Below are positions 40,806 through 43,388 of a stretch of 43,388 nucleotides of DNA, piece after piece. The DNA is taken from the IMG/VR virus record IMGVR_UViG_3300035698_010081, positions 1 to 43,388 of that record; one strand, 5' to 3'. Every line of letters begins with the position of its first letter. The first letter of the stretch is position 1. Source of the stretch: a virus. A model generated the notes under the pieces. That model had not been told where the DNA came from. It saw nothing but the letters and a program-made list of their open reading frames with translations, and did no database searches. A program made the position numbers and the translations under genes.

Positions 40806-41801
40806 CTACGAAGTAACCGTACTCTCATTGGTCTTAATAGCGTCAAGCTGCCTGATAGGTATATTCATAAACGTCATAACCGCAACTCCGCCAAGTCCGT
40901 TGACTTTATCAAAGTTGACGTTACCCTTATCTTTAAGCCTTATCTGCATCTGGGTCATAACCTCAACACCGACATACAGACGTGCTCCCAGTCCCTTCAT
41001 GTGGTTACGATTCAACAGTTCAATGAGCTTGTTCTCATTAAAGCTATTTGTTCCGCCGATAGTAGCGTTGATATTGGCGTAACGGATAGTGGTAAGTTCA
41101 TCCTTAACCGCCAGTCCATTCCACCACTTGAACTGTGTCCGGAATACGTGATAAGTATAATCATCACTGTCGAGCTTATCGACGATATCCTTATCGATCA
41201 TCTGCAGACCGAGTGTGCCTCGATTAGCACCGGCGGCAGGGTAGATACCGTAAGTTTTGCGACGGCCCCAGTTGACGCCGTATACACTGGTCCCGCCGGA
41301 GTTGCCACCGTCGATAACATTCGTCTGGTCAAGATCGTTGAGGCGTATCTTAAGACCGTCGAACTGCTCTGGATCGCCCGCCTGTTCGCTCTCTAAAAAA
41401 GCATCTGCAAGCTGCTGTGAAAGTCCTTCAACGAACGCTACATCCTCACCCCTGCGGAATCCCTGCGGGTCAGGTGCGTTATTAACTATATCCTCATCGA
41501 TATCGGATAGTGTTTCGAGGAGCGATACCGGCTCGATAACTACCTGGGTAGTCGATGCCTTAGTAGGAACACCCTTATATGCTTTCCTGAATGTCCCTGA
41601 CGGCAGTGATGTTCTGCGTGTGATCTTTTCGGAAAGGACCTGATTAGCCTGGAACCATGGAATATCGAGAAGCATTTCGTTTTTCTCTTCCATGACCTCG
41701 GCGATTTCCGCAAGGTCCTTATCACCTGGTGCCAGGCGATTAGACAGCTCTCTAAATGTGAGCTGACTATTTACTGTCTGTGTCGCATTTGCAATAACCA
41801 T
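40806..41801 (-). CDS. Major capsid protein (GP7-type HK97 fold)
   Basis: The 331-aa protein shows the GP7-type pattern of BPP-1-like phages: an N-terminal LTFRELSNRLAPGDKDLAEI, EKNEMLLDIPWFQANQVLSE, then TSLPSGTFRKAYKGVPTKAS, ETLSDIDEDIVNNAPDPQGF and RRGEDVAFVEGLSQQLADAF. The ending includes GVNWGRRKTYGIYPAAG and DKDIVDKLDSDDYTYHVFRT. It builds the icosahedral shell with the scaffold. AGGAG precedes the ATG, and the GC-rich segment at 41840-41998 lies just upstream. No signal peptide. Confidence 0.9.
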   Translation of the reverse strand: MVIANATQTVNSQLTFRELSNRLAPGDKDLAEIAEVMEEKNEMLLDIPWFQANQVLSEKITRRTSLPSGTFRKAYKGVPTKASTTQVVIEPVSLLETLSDIDEDIVNNAPDPQGFRRGEDVAFVEGLSQQLADAFLESEQAGDPEQFDGLKIRLNDLDQTNVIDGGNSGGTSVYGVNWGRRKTYGIYPAAGANRGTLGLQMIDKDIVDKLDSDDYTYHVFRTQFKWWNGLAVKDELTTIRYANINATIGGTNSFNENKLIELLNRNHMKGLGARLYVGVEVMTQMQIRLKDKGNVNFDKVNGLGGVAVMTFMNIPIRQLDAIKTNESTVTS

Positions 41802-41839
41802 TAGAAAATCTCCTAAAATTAAATTAAATTCTCATTCAA

Positions 41840-41998
41840 TTAGTTAATTTCGGGAGGTTTCCGCTTTCGCGGGCTCGCCTTGCCGGATGCGTCCGGCCAG
41901 CGACCTTCTTTTAGGCTTGCACCCGGGTCCATTTCAGGAGTGTCCGGGGACTCTCCCCTCTTGTCGCCGGGTATCCATTGCGGGCCGGCATTAGAGGG
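41840..41998 (-). other. GC-rich structured segment, in frame with the preceding gene
   Basis: This stretch before the capsid gene is much richer in G and C than its surroundings. On the minus strand it can form GGGGA/TCCCC, ACCCGG/CCGGGT, GCCGGA/TCCGGC and CCGC-GAAA-GCGG hairpins. It is also open in the same frame as the 86-aa gene after its TAA, for 52 codons (NAGPQWIPGDKRGESPDTPE then MDPGASLKEG). It could be a structured leader for the capsid gene or a readthrough extension. There is no other gene in the 197 bases before the capsid start. Confidence 0.5.
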
Positions 41999-42259
41999 TT
42001 AGTTTAATTTTTTATTTCGTTTATTCATACCAGAATAGTTCAAACTGCCTTTCGACAGATCATTCATTGCTTTACTACTATCTTTTTGCGATTTAGCACG
42101 TTCGGCTTCTTCTTTTGCGAGTCTCTTAGCCGCTTTCTCGGCAGCTTTAAATCTATCAGCGTCCAGAGTAATGGCCTTAGCTTCCGTAAGTGATCTGGCA
42201 TCGCTTTCCGCTTGCCATCTCGCCATTTCCTGCGTCGGTGATCCCTTTGTTTCTGCCAC
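41999..42259 (-). CDS. Charged helical protein upstream of the capsid gene (86 aa)
   Basis: I start at GTG 42257-42259 because AGGGAAGGGCAGG precedes it by 7 bases; an ATG at 42226 and an upstream TTG are alternatives. The product contains ARWQAESDARSLTEAKAITL and a long charged helix (FKAAEKAAKRLAKEEAERAK). The Ala/Lys/Glu-rich pattern with SLTEAxAI is common in small proteins beside capsid genes of podoviruses. Its role is unknown; a head or scaffold accessory is possible. In-frame open sequence continues beyond its TAA. Confidence 0.55.
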   Translation of the reverse strand: MAETKGSPTQEMARWQAESDARSLTEAKAITLDADRFKAAEKAAKRLAKEEAERAKSQKDSSKAMNDLSKGSLNYSGMNKRNKKLN

Positions 42260-42263
42260 TATT

Positions 42264-42413
42264 TTACCTGCCCTTCCCTTTGCCTCTACCACCACCATTT
42301 TTAGTTCCATTTGCTTTTGCCATCGTTTCAGCCTTTCCAAATATCCTTTTAAAGTTCTCGGCGTACTGCTCTTCGCTTATGAACATCGGGCGACGTTTAC
42401 TACCCTTACTCAT
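42264..42413 (-). CDS. Small basic protein (49 aa)
   Basis: The ATG overlaps the previous stop as ATGA. The product begins MSKGSKRRPMFISEEQYAEN, continues FKRIFGKAETMAKANG and ends in a Gly/Lys/Arg tail (GGGRGKGKGR). It is one of a chain of coupled small genes between scaffold and capsid genes. No family recognised; the basic tail could bind DNA or the scaffold. Confidence 0.5.
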   Translation of the reverse strand: MSKGSKRRPMFISEEQYAENFKRIFGKAETMAKANGTKNGGGRGKGKGR

Positions 42414-42601
42414 CCGTTCTCCGTCGCTCTTTTAACCCTTCTGAGCTGATTGGTAAAACCACAACAATATACTTCCGCATCAGGGTCTCCCATAAAAGCA
42501 GGTGCAGCTTCATGTATTTCCCGGGCTACTTTCCTTGTTATAGGAATCCCTGACATAGTATACCCTACAATATCATCTTCTCTGTGTTCACATTTAACCA
42601 T
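42410..42601 (-). CDS. Small protein with Cys residues (63 aa), unknown
   Basis: The start overlaps the scaffold stop by one base (TAATG). The sequence MVKCEHREDDIVGYTMSGIP, then ITRKVAREIHEAAPAFMGDP and YCCGFTNQL looks globular with three cysteines. The last residues RATENG equal those of the scaffold protein because of a DNA duplication (42417-42432 and 42608-42623). Function unknown. Confidence 0.55.
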   Translation of the reverse strand: MVKCEHREDDIVGYTMSGIPITRKVAREIHEAAPAFMGDPDAEVYCCGFTNQLRRVKRATENG

Positions 42602-42678
42602 TACCCATTCTCCGTCGCTCTTTCTTCCATTTTCTTATACCGTAGTGCTCCGCCGGTCTTTTGACCCTTCTGAGCTGA
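42417..42678. repeat. Short duplication at scaffold gene end
   Basis: TTCTCCGTCGCTCTTT occurs at 42417-42432 and 42608-42623, and ACCCTTCTGAGCTGA at 42435-42449 and 42664-42678. Both pairs keep their order but with different spacing, which suggests a partial duplication of the scaffold 3' end with a later insertion or deletion. Confidence 0.5.
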
Positions 42679-43359
42679 GGCGGGCATTGTCCGACCCTCT
42701 TTAACCGCCATTTTAGCCATTTCATTTATAAACTTAAAGAATCCTACATGATTACCCATACCTTTGTCTTCTATCAGCTTTGCGGTTTCAGCATCGGCGA
42801 AGGCCTCAAGGCATCGGGTATTCAGTTCAGAAGCGACTTTAAAGCCATCTGCTCCGCCAAAGTCACCGGTCAACTTAACAACTGCAGCGTCCTGAGCGGC
42901 CTTATCAGCGGCAATGGCTTGAGTGTCTTGTGCAACCATAACATCATTGTAATTTTTTAAAACCGCCGCCATTTGTTCCTGGTTCATACCGGCATTAACT
43001 GCCGTCGCTAAAAACGCTTTTTCGGCAGCGAAGTTATAATTCGTCTCATCCGACCCGTCCGGCCGGAGTCCGTCCAGCTTGAAATCCTCAACATTAGCTA
43101 CCGCGCCGGTATGCTCTGCTATCTGTGCCTTAAATTTATCTTTCGCAGTCTGGTCCGCGTCATCGCCTGGAACATTGATATGCGGCCTGCCGACTACCGT
43201 CATTGCCTCAACGCCCCCGTTCAATGCCGCAGGTACACTGTCATATTTCGCCAGTGCGTTTTTAGCAGCCGGGTTGGCCATTATATCCGGATATTCGTGC
43301 AGAAAGTGACCGTCACCTTCGGCAATACCTGAAGTATCTGCTACTATTTGTTCTGGCAT
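42601..43359 (-). CDS. Probable head scaffolding protein
   Basis: The 252-aa product is acidic and helical. The segment PHINVPGDDADQTAKDKFKA followed by a long Ala-rich helical part (GMNQEQMAAVLKNYNDVMVA; QAIAADKAAQDAAVVKLTG) is typical of phage scaffold proteins, as is the end with a basic KGQKTGGALRYKKMEERA that could contact the capsid protein. It lies three genes upstream of the major capsid gene and, across the presumed circular junction, downstream of the portal block. AAAGGAAAA precedes the ATG. It should be removed or expelled during maturation; no protease gene is seen. Confidence 0.75.
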   Translation of the reverse strand: MPEQIVADTSGIAEGDGHFLHEYPDIMANPAAKNALAKYDSVPAALNGGVEAMTVVGRPHINVPGDDADQTAKDKFKAQIAEHTGAVANVEDFKLDGLRPDGSDETNYNFAAEKAFLATAVNAGMNQEQMAAVLKNYNDVMVAQDTQAIAADKAAQDAAVVKLTGDFGGADGFKVASELNTRCLEAFADAETAKLIEDKGMGNHVGFFKFINEMAKMAVKEGRTMPASAQKGQKTGGALRYKKMEERATENG

Positions 43360-43388
43360 AGTTTATTTTCCTTTCACTTTTTATTTTA

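Noticed and set aside
1497-43332. Many open frames on the plus strand, some longer than 100 codons (for example 25302-26354)
   Set aside because: All lie opposite strongly supported minus-strand genes, have no recognisable families or ribosome sites, and show compositions expected from the antisense of real genes.
1-43388. Diversity-generating retroelement as in BPP-1
   Set aside because: No reverse transcriptase gene with a YxDD-type motif was found among the translated frames, and no template/variable repeat pair was noticed.
1-43388. CRISPR array
   Set aside because: No regularly spaced repeats of suitable length were seen; the tandem TAGCCATATA units have no spacers.
1-43388. Lysogeny repressor (CI-like helix-turn-helix)
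   Set aside because: No small protein shows a convincing repressor pattern; the only helix-turn-helix noticed is in the terminase small subunit.

Overview
The window looks like one essentially complete genome of a double-stranded DNA tailed phage with a short (podovirus-type) tail. Every credible gene reads on the minus strand, genes are tightly packed with many 4-base ATGA stop/start overlaps, and no plus-strand gene is convincing. The head and tail module resembles Bordetella phage BPP-1 and T7: small and large terminase, head-tail connector portal, Bbp19-like protein, scaffold, GP7-type major capsid protein, Bbp16-type cement protein, gp11-like adaptor, gp12-like nozzle, then a gp13/14/15/16-like ejection series and tail spike. 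No phage RNA polymerase, DNA polymerase or reverse transcriptase is seen. Gene order runs off the left edge (portal, Bbp19-like, small lipoproteins) and resumes at the right edge (scaffold, capsid), so the record is probably a circular or circularly permuted genome cut just upstream of the scaffold gene.

Layout in the direction of transcription. (1) Late unit: a putative promoter (6547-6575) and a leader hairpin lead into two small genes, terminase small and large, a GNAT-like protein, a small RGRS protein, a SEC-C protein, portal, Bbp19-like protein, a 25-aa lipoprotein, a second SEC-C protein and a 50-aa lipoprotein. Across the junction follow scaffold, small proteins, a GC-rich structured segment, major capsid protein, cement protein and a 1447-aa beta-helix protein that ends at a rho-independent terminator (35811-35846). 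Then come a LamG-like protein, a small exported protein, a fibre, adaptor, nozzle, ejection proteins including one of 2108 aa, a tail spike with a lipoprotein signal, a small exported beta protein and a one-helix membrane protein. A terminator (16947-16978) closes the unit. (2) Early/accessory unit: a promoter (16845-16872) and a leader with a hairpin and T-tract lead into small proteins, an HNH nuclease, DUF2303 and its usual partner, a membrane-anchored lysozyme-like protein, a DUF1376 replication protein, a small PnuC-like membrane protein, an unusual integrase, zinc-binding small proteins, a coupled DUF4326/ASCH/radical SAM/papain-like cassette and a DNA methyltransferase.

The most unusual feature is that almost every protein expected on the outside of the virion (nozzle, fibre, spike, beta-helix and LamG proteins, two small tail-associated proteins) begins with an N-terminal export signal, one with a lipobox. 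Capsid, portal, adaptor and internal core proteins do not. On the nozzle the signal sits exactly where family members normally begin, so it is an addition to a known family. This suggests an assembly or secretion route through the host envelope that differs from the textbook cytoplasmic assembly of podoviruses.

The lipobox proteins, Sec signals and candidate o-spanins point to a host with an outer membrane. Some protein styles (LamG proteins, the lysozyme-like enzyme) recall Planctomycetes and relatives, but this is only an impression. An integrase suggests a temperate or formerly temperate phage, although no lysogeny repressor was recognised.
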